From: Alphaproteobacteria bacterium
Lineage (GTDB): Bacteria > Pseudomonadota > Alphaproteobacteria > DSM-16000 > Inquilinaceae
NCBI GenBank assembly: GCA_028281985.1
Contig: JANQIU010000043.1
Coordinates: 1-34,216, forward strand
DNA length: 34,216 nt
Reading direction: 5' to 3'
The notes beneath the pieces are model-generated. The model saw only the letters and a list, made by a program, of their open reading frames with translations. It made no database searches and had not been told where the DNA came from. Shown here piece after piece: positions 9,345 to 18,298 of this stretch. The translations under genes were made by a program, and so were the position numbers. The first letter of the stretch is position 1, and each line of letters starts with the position of its first letter.

Positions 9345-9662
9345 GACCTTCGACCTCCGCTCTGCTCCGAAGCGCTGCACTGCTGCTAAGGGTTCTAAGA
9401 ACCCTACGCGGTATATGGGATTGGCGCACGACAAAAAAAGTGCGGCAACCCAACAGTTAGCGTAACACGAACGAAGCCCCTTCGCTATTGCTGCAATGCA
9501 ACAGTCGGCGAAAAGTGCGCTTACGCCTCACTCCAAGCTAAACGGCCCGGGTTACAAAAACATTTACCATATTGAAGTAAAGACGGCGGCATTGTCGGTC
9601 GGCGACGGGCTCCGGACGCGGCGTTCACTTGATGCCGGCGTCGACGGGCCCCATCGGGCCGG
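9345..9662. other. Intergenic region between divergent genes
   Basis: This 318-base stretch separates the minus-strand barrel gene from the plus-strand pentapeptide gene. It contains the palindrome at 9389-9405 and a more AT-rich section near 9540-9600 that could hold promoters. No ORF in it looks like a real gene. Confidence 0.6.
9389..9405. promoter_or_regulatory. Perfect 8-bp inverted repeat upstream of the barrel gene
   Basis: AGGGTTCT and AGAACCCT flank a single A, forming a 17-base palindrome with dyad symmetry 45 bases upstream of the TTG start of the barrel gene. The size and symmetry fit a dimeric repressor site. It has no U tract, and it lies before rather than after a gene, so a terminator is unlikely. 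Confidence 0.45.
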
Positions 9663-11027
9663 ATGGATTGGATGGATAGCGCGGCGCTGGCTACTGAAGA
9701 CCTGTTTATCGACCAGCTGACGCTTGAAGCCATGGCCGGCCAGCACGAGCGGTTCCTCAGCGGTCGCGACGGCGGACAGCGGCTCAATCTGGCCTTGCGC
9801 GTCGGCAAGGGCCTTCGGTTCGACAACATGGAGCTGTCCGACGCCGAATTGCGGGGCGCCCGTCTGGAACAGTGCAGCTTCGTCGGCGCGCGCATGCTGC
9901 GCGCCAATCTGTTCGGCGCGGATCTGCGATATGCCGATATGCGCGACAGCAACCTGTCGCATGCCGACCTTCGCGGGGCCATGCTGCGGGGGGCAAATCT
10001 GGAAAACGCGACGCTGGTCGAAGCGGATGCGCGCAGCGGCGATCTGGTGCGGCGACTGCGCGGCGGCGCGCTGCAACGCATCAACGCCGATAACGAGACC
10101 GGCCTTCCCTCCGCGAACATGCGGGGTGTCGATCTGACCAGCGCCAAGCTGTCTTCCCAGACCTTGCGGGCAACCGACCTGACCAACGCCATCCTCCGGA
10201 AGGCTAATCTGAGCGGCGCCGACCTGTCCTACTGCACGCTTCGGGGGGTCCAGCTCGACGGCGCCGATATGAGCGGCGCCAACCTCAGCCACTGCGTGCT
10301 GCACGGGGCGATGCTGCGTGGGGCGGTGCTGACCGATGCCGAAATGGACAATGCCGACCTGAACGCCTCGGTCTTCGACCAATCCCTTCTGGCCGAATGC
10401 AATACCACCACGGCGCTCCTGCCCCAGCGCCTGGATCGGCTCGACAGGCCTTTGCGCGAGGTGCTGGAGGGGCATCGCGGCTGGATCCAGTCCATGGCGC
10501 ATGAGGGGGCGCGCGCCGACTTCTCCGGGTTCGATCTGTCCGGCCAGGACCTGCGCGGCTTCGAGTTGTCCGCCGCACAGTTCTCCCGGGCGCTCATGGT
10601 CGGCACCCAGTTCAGCGGCGCCTCCTTGTCCATGGCCCAGTTCGACCACGCCAACGGACTCGACGCCGATTTCGCGCACGCCAATGTCCGTGGCGCGAAC
10701 CTTCAGGGCGCCACCCTGAACCGTGCGGTGTTCCGCTATCTGCGGGCGGATGCGGTGCCCATCGTCGGCAGCCGCAACACCATCTGGCCCACCAACTTCT
10801 CGCGGGCGATCCTTGACGGCGCCAGCTTCGAGGAAGGGTCCCTGGTGCGGGCCGACTTCACCCAGTCGTCCCTGCGGTCGGCGGACTTCCGGGGTGCACG
10901 GCTGGTGCGCGCCAGCTTCCTCGACGCCGATCTGACCGGTGCCGATTTCCGCGGCGCCGACGTCCTGCATGCCGATTTCCGTGGGGCGATCGGCTTCGAT
11001 CCACTATCGATTGAGGATGCGGTGTGA
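9663..11027 (+). CDS. Pentapeptide-repeat protein
   Basis: This 454-residue protein has three blocks of A(D/N)Lxx repeats. They lie at about residues 52-125 (for example ADLRYADMRDSNLSHADLRG), 150-235 (NLSGADLSYCTLRG) and 290-450 (ADFRGADVLHADFRG). They are separated by a charged linker and by a short helical section near 250-280 (LDRPLREVLEGHRGWIQSM). Each block should form a right-handed quadrilateral beta-helix, and there is no signal peptide. Such proteins act as scaffolds or DNA mimics, and this one has no diagnostic domain. ATG 9672 is an alternative start. The FliW gene follows after 92 bases in the same direction. Confidence 0.88.
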   Translation: MDWMDSAALATEDLFIDQLTLEAMAGQHERFLSGRDGGQRLNLALRVGKGLRFDNMELSDAELRGARLEQCSFVGARMLRANLFGADLRYADMRDSNLSHADLRGAMLRGANLENATLVEADARSGDLVRRLRGGALQRINADNETGLPSANMRGVDLTSAKLSSQTLRATDLTNAILRKANLSGADLSYCTLRGVQLDGADMSGANLSHCVLHGAMLRGAVLTDAEMDNADLNASVFDQSLLAECNTTTALLPQRLDRLDRPLREVLEGHRGWIQSMAHEGARADFSGFDLSGQDLRGFELSAAQFSRALMVGTQFSGASLSMAQFDHANGLDADFAHANVRGANLQGATLNRAVFRYLRADAVPIVGSRNTIWPTNFSRAILDGASFEEGSLVRADFTQSSLRSADFRGARLVRASFLDADLTGADFRGADVLHADFRGAIGFDPLSIEDAV

Positions 11028-11119
11028 TCTCGCGGAGTGCCGCATCGAATTCGCTTTCGGATCCGTCCAGTTTGCCGAATAGTACAACGGAGACGTGTAG
11101 ACGGATGGGGGAACAGTCC

Positions 11120-11581
11120 ATGGCGGATACAGCCGATACCCTTGTCGTACCCACCATACACGGCGACTACGAAGTCGATCGAAGCCGCCTGATCGACATG
11201 CCGTCAGGCCTGATCGGCTATGACGAGGCGCAGACATTTGCGTTGGTCGACCTCCAGGGGACGGGCAAGCAAGCGTTCAAATGGTTCCAATGCGTCGAAC
11301 ATCGCGAATTGGGCTTCTACGTTCTGCCGGCTGCGGTCCAGGACCAGGACTACATCGGGGCGGGTTTCGGAGATTTGGCCAAGGCGGCTCAGGACTCCGG
11401 GCTTGCGTTGAACGCGGTCACCATCCTGCTCGTGATCAAGATCCTCTCCGATGGGCAGGAGGGCGCAAGCCTGGACGCCAATCTGAAAGCGCCCATCCTT
11501 GTCGACATGGACAAGCTGGTCGCTACCCAGGTTCAGACGTCGGACGATTACGCGGGAAGCTTCCTGATCGGCAGCCAGTAG
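11120..11581 (+). CDS. FliW-like flagellar assembly factor
   Basis: This 153-residue protein is alignable by eye with FliW. It has a beta-rich N-terminal half with DMPSGLIGYDEAQTFALVD, in place of the family's F-x-x-G-x-x-G-F-x-x-x-x-x-F, then FKWFQCVEHRELGFYVLP. The C-terminal signature is ANLKAPILVDMDKLVATQVQ. FliW binds flagellin and the allosteric site of CsrA, controlling flagellin translation. No flagellin, csrA or other flagellar gene is in the window, so a different partner is possible. ATG 11120 follows a GGGGGAA ribosome site; ATG 11105 and the track start at 11024 are less convincing. Length agrees with the family norm of about 150. Confidence 0.75.
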   Translation: MADTADTLVVPTIHGDYEVDRSRLIDMPSGLIGYDEAQTFALVDLQGTGKQAFKWFQCVEHRELGFYVLPAAVQDQDYIGAGFGDLAKAAQDSGLALNAVTILLVIKILSDGQEGASLDANLKAPILVDMDKLVATQVQTSDDYAGSFLIGSQ

Positions 11582-11654
11582 CGGGTCCCAGGGGCGAGCC
11601 ATCCGATCCCAGCCCGGGCCCGGCAAACGACATCCAGACGGAGGGCCGTACCCG

Positions 11655-11996
11655 ATGCCCCATGTTCTGCGTGACGCCAATGGTGACATCATCGCCGTGG
11701 TCGAACGCGAATGCCCGGGACCGACGGAGGAAGTACCGGCGGATCACCCCGACTTCCTGGCCTTTGTCGGCCGCAGCGCCGAAGACGGCGAAGGCAATCA
11801 CGAGGCGTTCTCGCGCGCCGACCTGGACTTCATTCGAGTGCTGGAGGATCTGATCGGCGCCCTGATCACCAAGGGCCATCTGTCCCTCAACGATCTGCCC
11901 GCCGAAGCCCAGCGCAAGCTGCTGAACCGCAACGCGATGCGGGCCCGCATCACCTCCTATGAACTGGGCGATGAGGATGCGGATTTCCTTGTCTGA
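11655..11996 (+). CDS. Conserved small alphaproteobacterial protein
   Basis: This 113-residue cytosolic protein has an N-terminal beta hairpin (PHVLRDANGDIIAVVERE), a variable acidic middle, and a helical C-terminal half (DLDFIRVLEDLIGALITKG, LPAEAQRKLLNRNAMRARI). I recall similar proteins in Alphaproteobacteria under the misleading label tryptophan synthase beta-subunit-like. At this size it cannot be that enzyme and has no PLP-binding motif. It follows the FliW gene in the same direction with a 73-base gap. Function unknown. Confidence 0.7.
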   Translation: MPHVLRDANGDIIAVVERECPGPTEEVPADHPDFLAFVGRSAEDGEGNHEAFSRADLDFIRVLEDLIGALITKGHLSLNDLPAEAQRKLLNRNAMRARITSYELGDEDADFLV

Positions 11997-12033
11997 AGCG
12001 TTCGCCGGCCAGCCCGATGCGTTGCTGTCAGCC

Positions 12034-12062
12034 TTGTTGACGGTCACCGAACGGCTTAGCCT
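12034..12062 (+). promoter_or_regulatory. Likely sigma-70 promoter of tRNA-Thr
   Basis: TTGTTG (12034-12039), a 17-base spacer and TAGCCT (12057-12062) end 12 bases before the mature tRNA. The tRNA-Lys promoter at 24834 has exactly the same spacing to its tRNA, which supports both calls. Confidence 0.45.
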
Positions 12063-12074
12063 GCGCCGCGGTGT

Positions 12075-12150
12075 GCCGGCGTAGCTCAACTGGTAGAGCA
12101 GGCGCCTTGTAAGCGTCAGGTTGCGGGTTCAAGTCCTGCCGCCGGCACCA
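12075..12150 (+). tRNA. tRNA-Thr (anticodon TGT)
   Basis: The 76-base cloverleaf has acceptor stem GCCGGCG/CGCCGGC, D arm GCTC-GAGC, anticodon stem GGCGC/GCGTC (one G-T pair) with loop CTTGTAA giving anticodon TGT, and T arm GCGGG-TTCAAGT-CCTGC. The CCA end is encoded. It reads ACA codons. It stands between a small conserved gene and the TRAP transporter receptor gene. Confidence 0.95.
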
Positions 12151-12333
12151 GAAGAAAGGCCGCGCGCGTTCCCGCAATAGGCGGATCCCTTGTTTGGCCG
12201 TTCAGCGAACCCTCGCCCGGTTTGCCAACACCCGACCCCCGACATACTTTTGTTCATCTGGCCGGCACACCCGCTACGCTTCGGGTCCGCCGTGCGCAGC
12301 CCAACAAGAACAGGGACAAGGGAGATCATCAGA

Positions 12334-13380
12334 ATGCGCCTGCACCGCTTCACCCGTCGATACGCGAGTGCCTTCGCGGCAGCCGCCCTGTCGACCGGCT
12401 TGGTCATGGCACCGCAAGGATCGGCAGCCCAGGACGAGCGGGACTACCTTCTGGCGACCGCGAGCACCGGCGGCACCTACTATCCGGTGGGCGTTGCCCT
12501 GGCCACGCTGGTCAAAGTGCGCCTGCAACCGACCGAGGGCATCAATCTCTCGGCGATCAACTCCGCCGGTTCCGGGGAGAATGTGAAGCTGCTGCGGGAG
12601 GACGAGGCCCAGTTCGCCATCCTGCAGGGCCTCTACGGCTATTTCGCCTGGAATGGCGTCGGCCCCGTCGAACCGGACGGGCCGCAGGAGAACCTCCGCG
12701 CCGTCACCATGCTCTGGCCGAATGTGGAGCATTTCGTTCTGCACAACGACTATGTCGAGACCGGCACGATCGCCGACCTGATGACGGCCCAGGGCGAAGC
12801 GGCCTCCATGGGCCGGCGCAATTCGGGAACGATCGGGTCCAATACCGTGCTGCTGGGGCATCTCGGCATCGACGATATCGAAGCGGCGTTCGACCTTGTC
12901 TATCTCGGATACAACCCGTCGGCCGACGCCCTGCAGAATCGCCAGATCGTGGCGATGAGCACCCCGGCCGGGGACCCGGTCGCGGCCGTCACCCGGGCCT
13001 TCGCTGCCATGGGTGAAGACATCACGCTGCTGCAGTTCGACGACGAACAGGCGGCGCAGGCCGATGGCGGTTTTGGGCTGTGGACCTCCTACACGGTTCC
13101 CGCGGGCACTTATCCAGGACTGGACGAAGACACCCAGACCATTGCCCAGCCGAACTTCCTGGCGGTACGTGCCGACCTCGACGAGGAGGCGGTCTACCTG
13201 ATCACCAAGACGATCTACGAGAACCTCGGCTTCCTTCAGGGCATTCACCCGGTCACCAACGCCATGAGCCTGGACAGCGCGCTGGCCGGTCTGCCCATGC
13301 CCCTGCATCCCGGCGCCCTGCGGTACTACGAGGAAGTCGGCCTGGACATCCCCGACGCGTTGCGTTCGGCAGCCGACTAA
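12334..13380 (+). CDS. TAXI-family TRAP transporter solute-binding protein
   Basis: This 348-residue periplasmic receptor has an N-terminal signal peptide (basic MRLHRFTRRYAS, hydrophobic core, GSAAQ cleavage). The mature protein opens with YLLATASTGGTYYPVGVALA, the TAXI-family hallmark, and continues with NVKLLREDEAQFAILQ and a GRRNSGTIGSNT ligand-binding segment. It captures a small organic anion, ligand unknown, and passes it to the fused TRAP permease encoded next. ATG 12334 has an AGGGAG ribosome site and begins the signal peptide. A strong stem-loop follows the stop codon. Confidence 0.93.
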   Translation: MRLHRFTRRYASAFAAAALSTGLVMAPQGSAAQDERDYLLATASTGGTYYPVGVALATLVKVRLQPTEGINLSAINSAGSGENVKLLREDEAQFAILQGLYGYFAWNGVGPVEPDGPQENLRAVTMLWPNVEHFVLHNDYVETGTIADLMTAQGEAASMGRRNSGTIGSNTVLLGHLGIDDIEAAFDLVYLGYNPSADALQNRQIVAMSTPAGDPVAAVTRAFAAMGEDITLLQFDDEQAAQADGGFGLWTSYTVPAGTYPGLDEDTQTIAQPNFLAVRADLDEEAVYLITKTIYENLGFLQGIHPVTNAMSLDSALAGLPMPLHPGALRYYEEVGLDIPDALRSAAD

Positions 13381-13397
13381 CCGGTCGCGTCGACCCA

Positions 13398-13434
13398 TCG
13401 GCAGGCGGCGCGGCTCCGGCCCGCCGCCTGCCGA
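13398..13434 (+). promoter_or_regulatory. Strong stem-loop between TRAP receptor and permease genes
   Basis: TCGGCAGGCGGCG pairs perfectly with CGCCGCCTGCCGA (13 bp, almost all G-C) around an 11-base loop that can itself form a GGC/GCC extension. It begins 18 bases after the receptor stop and ends 22 bases before the permease ATG, with no U tract behind it. The position suggests protection of the receptor mRNA 3' end or partial termination, giving more receptor than permease. Confidence 0.6.
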
Positions 13435-13455
13435 AACGACGCGTCTCCTTTGCCC

Positions 13456-15609
13456 ATGGCGAGCCCCCCCGCCGTGCCGCCGCGCCCGGATCGACCGGTC
13501 AACGACCGGGAGATCGAACTGGGCGAGGTTCGCACCTACACCCGCCCGTTGTCCGGTCCACTCGGTTGGTTCGTGATCGCGCTCGGCGTGCCGATCGCCC
13601 TGGTCCACATCTACTTCAACGTCGTGGCCCTGTGGCCGCCTTTGCTGCAGCACGCGGTGCATTTCGCCGGCTTCGCGGTGCTATGCGCGGTGATCTATCC
13701 GGTTTCCACCCGCATTGCCGCCCGGCGTCCGATGCTGACCCTGGCCGCCGATCTGGCCATCGGCCTGGGAGCCGCTTTCTGCGCCCTCTACCTGGTGTTG
13801 TCGGAGGAACGGATCTTCGCCCAGGGGCAGGTCCTCAACACCTTCGACCAGATCTGCGCCGTCCTGCTGATATTGGTGGCCATCGATTTTACCCGCCGGA
13901 CCACCGGCTGGGTCATTCCGATCATCATCGTGGTGTCGCTCAGCTACATCTGGTGGCTGGGGCCGCTTCTGGGCGGCGTGTTCCAGTTTCGCGGCTTGAG
14001 CCTGGAAGCGGTCCTGTTTCGCAACGTGTTCAACGACGAAGGGATGTTCGGCATCATCGCCCGCATCTCGTCGACCTTCGTGTTCATGTTCATCCTGTTC
14101 GGCGCTTTCCTGATCCGGTCCGGCGCCGGCGACTTCATCGTCGATCTCGGCCGCGCGCTGGCCGGGCGCCTGGTCGGCGGACCGGGATTGGTCGCCGTCT
14201 TCGCCTCGGCACTGACCGGCACCATCTCCGGGTCCGCCGTCGCCAACACCGCCTCGACCGGGGTGATCACCATTCCGCTGATGAAGCGGTCGGGCTTTCC
14301 GCGCCCGTTTGCCGGGGCGGTCGAAGCCGCCGCATCGACCGGCGGCCAGCTCATGCCGCCGATCATGGGGGCCGGCGCCTTCGTCATGGCGACCTACACC
14401 CAGATCCCATACACGACGATCGTCGCCGTCAGCATCCTGCCGGCCCTGCTCTACTTCCTGACGGTCGGTTTCTTCGTCCGTATCGAAGCCAAGCGGCACA
14501 AGATCGGCGGCATCGAGGGCGAGCCGGTACCGCGCCTGATCGATGTCCTGAAGCGCGGCGGGCCAGTGTTCCTGCTGCCGCTGGGTGCGCTGATCGGCAT
14601 GCTGGTGGCCGGGTTCACGCCGACCTTCGCGGCCGGCTACGCCATCCTGGCGGTCATCGCCGCCTCGTGGCTGACGCGCAAACCGATGGGTCCGAAGGCG
14701 ATCATCGAAGCGATGGTCCTGGGCGCTCGAAACATGGTGATGACGGCCATCCTGCTGGTCACCGTGGGGATCATCGTCAACTCCATCGCCACCTCCGGCA
14801 TCGGCAACATGTTCTCGCTGCTGGTCACCGAGTGGTCTGGCGGCCACCTGCTGATCGCCATGGTGCTGGTCGCGCTGGCGTCGCTGGTGCTGGGCATGGG
14901 GTTGCCGGTGACCGCCGCCTATATCGTCCTAGTGGCGCTGAGCGCACCGGCCCTGCAGCAACTCATCGCCGAAGCCCACCTGCTCGAAGCGCTGATCGAC
15001 GGCACGGTGCCGCAGGCAGCCCAGGCAACCTTCATGCTGGTCGATCCGGATGCGTTGACCCGGCTTGCCGCACCGATGGACGCCGCGGCGGCCGAAGCGC
15101 TCCTGGAGGGCCTGCCCCCGGATCTGTTGCCGATCGTCCAGGATCAGGTCCTGTCGGCCGAAACGCTGACCCTCGCCCTGCTGTCGGCCCATCTGATCAT
15201 CTTCTGGCTGTCCCAGGACAGCAACGTGACGCCGCCGGTCTGCCTGACCGCATTCACCGCCGCCGCGATCGCCGGGTCGCGCCCGATGGCCACGGGGTTT
15301 CAGTCCTGGAAGATCGCCAAGGGTCTGTATTTGGTGCCCCTGCTGTTCGCCTACACGAACTTTATCGGCGGGCCCATCCTGGATGTTTTGCAGATCTTCC
15401 TGTTCGCCGTTTTCGGGCTCTACGCCTTCAGTGCCGCCCTGCAGGGATATCTCGAATCGCCCATCGGATGGGGCACGCGCGCCGTGTTGCTGGCCAGCGC
15501 TGCCGCCCTGCTCTGGCCGTCCGCCGTGATCCTGCACCTTGCGGGACTGACTGTATTTCTTGCGGTATTTGTTTTGAGCCGACGGGGGGCCGCGGTGATC
15601 CGATTCTAG
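13456..15609 (+). CDS. TRAP transporter permease, 4TM/12TM fusion (DctQM-type)
   Basis: This 717-residue inner-membrane protein carries the small DctQ-like part (about residues 35-210) and the large DctM-like part with many membrane spans. Family motifs include SALTGTISGSAVANTASTGVITIPLMKR, AAASTGGQLMPPIMGAGAFVMA, LGMGLPVTAAYI and DSNVTPPVCL. It imports the ligand of the TAXI receptor using an ion gradient. About 70 hydrophilic residues (roughly 515-580) lie between the LSAPAL and SAHLIIFWLSQDSNVTPP segments, longer than I expect for the family. ATG 13456 is chosen over TTG 13450; neither has a strong ribosome site, which fits low expression behind the stem-loop. Confidence 0.93.
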   Translation: MASPPAVPPRPDRPVNDREIELGEVRTYTRPLSGPLGWFVIALGVPIALVHIYFNVVALWPPLLQHAVHFAGFAVLCAVIYPVSTRIAARRPMLTLAADLAIGLGAAFCALYLVLSEERIFAQGQVLNTFDQICAVLLILVAIDFTRRTTGWVIPIIIVVSLSYIWWLGPLLGGVFQFRGLSLEAVLFRNVFNDEGMFGIIARISSTFVFMFILFGAFLIRSGAGDFIVDLGRALAGRLVGGPGLVAVFASALTGTISGSAVANTASTGVITIPLMKRSGFPRPFAGAVEAAASTGGQLMPPIMGAGAFVMATYTQIPYTTIVAVSILPALLYFLTVGFFVRIEAKRHKIGGIEGEPVPRLIDVLKRGGPVFLLPLGALIGMLVAGFTPTFAAGYAILAVIAASWLTRKPMGPKAIIEAMVLGARNMVMTAILLVTVGIIVNSIATSGIGNMFSLLVTEWSGGHLLIAMVLVALASLVLGMGLPVTAAYIVLVALSAPALQQLIAEAHLLEALIDGTVPQAAQATFMLVDPDALTRLAAPMDAAAAEALLEGLPPDLLPIVQDQVLSAETLTLALLSAHLIIFWLSQDSNVTPPVCLTAFTAAAIAGSRPMATGFQSWKIAKGLYLVPLLFAYTNFIGGPILDVLQIFLFAVFGLYAFSAALQGYLESPIGWGTRAVLLASAAALLWPSAVILHLAGLTVFLAVFVLSRRGAAVIRF

Positions 15610-15622
15610 TTCGTCAACGCCC

Positions 15623-15651
15623 TTGAGCGTTTGGTAACCATGATTTAAGCA
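15623..15651 (+). promoter_or_regulatory. Possible promoter of the mre cluster
   Basis: TTGAGC (15623-15628), a 17-base spacer and TAAGCA (15646-15651) lie about 80 bases upstream of the mreB start, just after the TRAP permease gene. The match to sigma-70 elements is moderate. Confidence 0.35.
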
Positions 15652-15662
15652 CCGACGTATAG

Positions 15663-16772
<1,110 letters not shown>

Positions 16773-16891
16773 TCTTCTAAGTGTGATAACAGTATTCAAG
16801 GAGTGATTCTGTTGATGTGGTCTCCGATGTGGACCCATCGCTTGCCCGATGTCCGAATGCCGGGGCATTCGTGGTCACAGGGAGAGCTTTC

Positions 16892-17767
16892 GTGAGGCAG
16901 CGAGGTAGACCGATGGCGCGGGTGGCGGTGCTGCGAGCACTGGCCAGTCGCTTCTCCTTCGGGATCCTGCTGACCGGTGCCGTTGCCCTGATGCTTCTCG
17001 GCAAGTTCGATGCCGTGGTGATGGACAGTATTCGCGCGCGGTTCACCGATGCGGTCGCGCCGATTCTGGACGGCATGTCGCGCCCGGCCGCCACGGTGTC
17101 CGATATGGTGGACGAGGTCCGTAGCCTGGGCGATCTGCGGGCGGAAAACGCCGCGCTGCGCGTCGAGAACGAAGCCCTGCTGGAGTACCGGGCCATTGCC
17201 CACGCCCTGATCGAAGAGAACCGGCAGCTTTCTTCGCTGCTGAACTATGTTCCGGCGGCGCCGCACACGTTCGTCACCGCCCGGGTCGTTGGCGACAATT
17301 CCGGCGCCTTCGTGCGCAGCCTGGCGATCAACATGGGCGGTGAGAACGGGATTCGCGACGGGCTGCCGGCCATGGGGGCTAGCGGCCTGGTCGGGCGAAC
17401 GGTGCAAACCGGTGACCGCTCCGGTCGCATCCTACTGATTACCGACCTGAATGCCCGCATTCCGGTCCTGCTGGAGGACCAGCGGTGGCGCGCCATCCTT
17501 GGCGGCGACAACACCGGTCAGCCGGAGCTGCTGCACCTCGTTCCCGAGGCAGAAGTCAGGATCGGCGACCGGGTGATCACCTCCGGCCATGGGGGTATGT
17601 TCCCGCCCGGCCTGCCGGTCGGCCGGGTGACCTCGGTCGTCGAAGGCACGGTCCGGGTCGAGCCGTTCGAGGATCTGAGCCGGATGGAGTTCGTGCGCAT
17701 TTACGACTTCGTGCCCTATCGGGATGATGCCATGTTGCGGGCGCCGAGCGGGTACTTCGTGGAATAG
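16892..17767 (+). CDS. mreC: Rod shape-determining protein MreC
   Basis: MreC is a bitopic inner-membrane protein whose periplasmic part links MreB filaments to PBP2 and RodA. The 291-residue product has a basic cytoplasmic start (VRQRGRPMARVAVLR), one membrane span (FGILLTGAVALMLLG), a coiled coil (LGDLRAENAALRVENEALLEYR) and the two beta-barrel domains with ITDLNARIPVLLEDQ and GDRVITSGHGGMFPPGLPVGRV. GTG 16892 has a GGGAGAG ribosome site at good spacing; ATG 16913 is the alternative. It lies 119 bases after mreB and 15 before mreD. Confidence 0.95.
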   Translation: MRQRGRPMARVAVLRALASRFSFGILLTGAVALMLLGKFDAVVMDSIRARFTDAVAPILDGMSRPAATVSDMVDEVRSLGDLRAENAALRVENEALLEYRAIAHALIEENRQLSSLLNYVPAAPHTFVTARVVGDNSGAFVRSLAINMGGENGIRDGLPAMGASGLVGRTVQTGDRSGRILLITDLNARIPVLLEDQRWRAILGGDNTGQPELLHLVPEAEVRIGDRVITSGHGGMFPPGLPVGRVTSVVEGTVRVEPFEDLSRMEFVRIYDFVPYRDDAMLRAPSGYFVE

Positions 17768-17782
17768 GGCCGCGCGCGGGGT

Positions 17783-18298
17783 ATGGAGTTAGGGCAAAGG
17801 ATACAGAGCTTCGGCCGCGTTGCCGCACCGACGGCGACGACGCTGTTCATCGCCCTGGTGTCGGTGGTTCCGTTCGGCATCCCGGGCTATGGCGCCGTGG
17901 CGCCGTCACTGCCCCTGATCGCGCTCTACTACTGGGCCGTCCATCGCCCGGATTTGCAGCCGTACAGCGTGTGCTTCGGTGTCGGCCTGTTCTACGACGT
18001 GTTGATCGGATCGCCGCTTGGGATCCACGCCTTCGTCTTCCTGGTCTGTCAGTGGCTGGTCATCGGCCAGCGCCGTTTCGTGGCCGGCAAGTCCTTCGTG
18101 ATCCTCTGGTGGGGATTCGTCATCGTGGCGGCCCTGGCCGCGATACTGGAATGGGCGGCCTACAGTGCCGCGCTGGCGCATCCGATGCCGCTGGAGCCGG
18201 TCGCCTTTCGCGCGCTGATGTTGGCGGCGATGTTTCCGCTGCTCGGGTGGGGACTGGTCCAGGTGCACCGCGGCATAGTGCATCAGGAAGACGGCTGA
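17783..18298 (+). CDS. mreD: Rod shape-determining protein MreD
   Basis: MreD is a small polytopic inner-membrane protein of the elongasome. The 171-residue product has five or so hydrophobic segments and the family's PLIALYYWAVHRPD and FGVGLFYDVLIGSPLGIHAF motifs, the second being the most conserved part of MreD. Its stop codon overlaps the mrdA start (TGATG), so the two are translationally coupled. The order mreC-mreD-mrdA-rodA is standard for Alphaproteobacteria. Confidence 0.93.
   Translation: MELGQRIQSFGRVAAPTATTLFIALVSVVPFGIPGYGAVAPSLPLIALYYWAVHRPDLQPYSVCFGVGLFYDVLIGSPLGIHAFVFLVCQWLVIGQRRFVAGKSFVILWWGFVIVAALAAILEWAAYSAALAHPMPLEPVAFRALMLAAMFPLLGWGLVQVHRGIVHQEDG

Noticed and set aside
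9564-10970. 468-residue minus-strand ORF opposite the pentapeptide gene
   Set aside because: Its apparent repeats (such as VGAAEIG) are the complement of the pentapeptide repeats.
11655-11996. Tryptophan synthase beta subunit
   Set aside because: The protein is 113 residues and lacks the PLP lysine region; the label on similar proteins is not supported by the sequence.
13080-15626. 848-residue plus-strand ORF overlapping the TRAP genes
   Set aside because: It is a shadow frame of the TAXI receptor and permease genes, rich in Arg, Pro and His with no domain; the overlapping frames carry clear family motifs.
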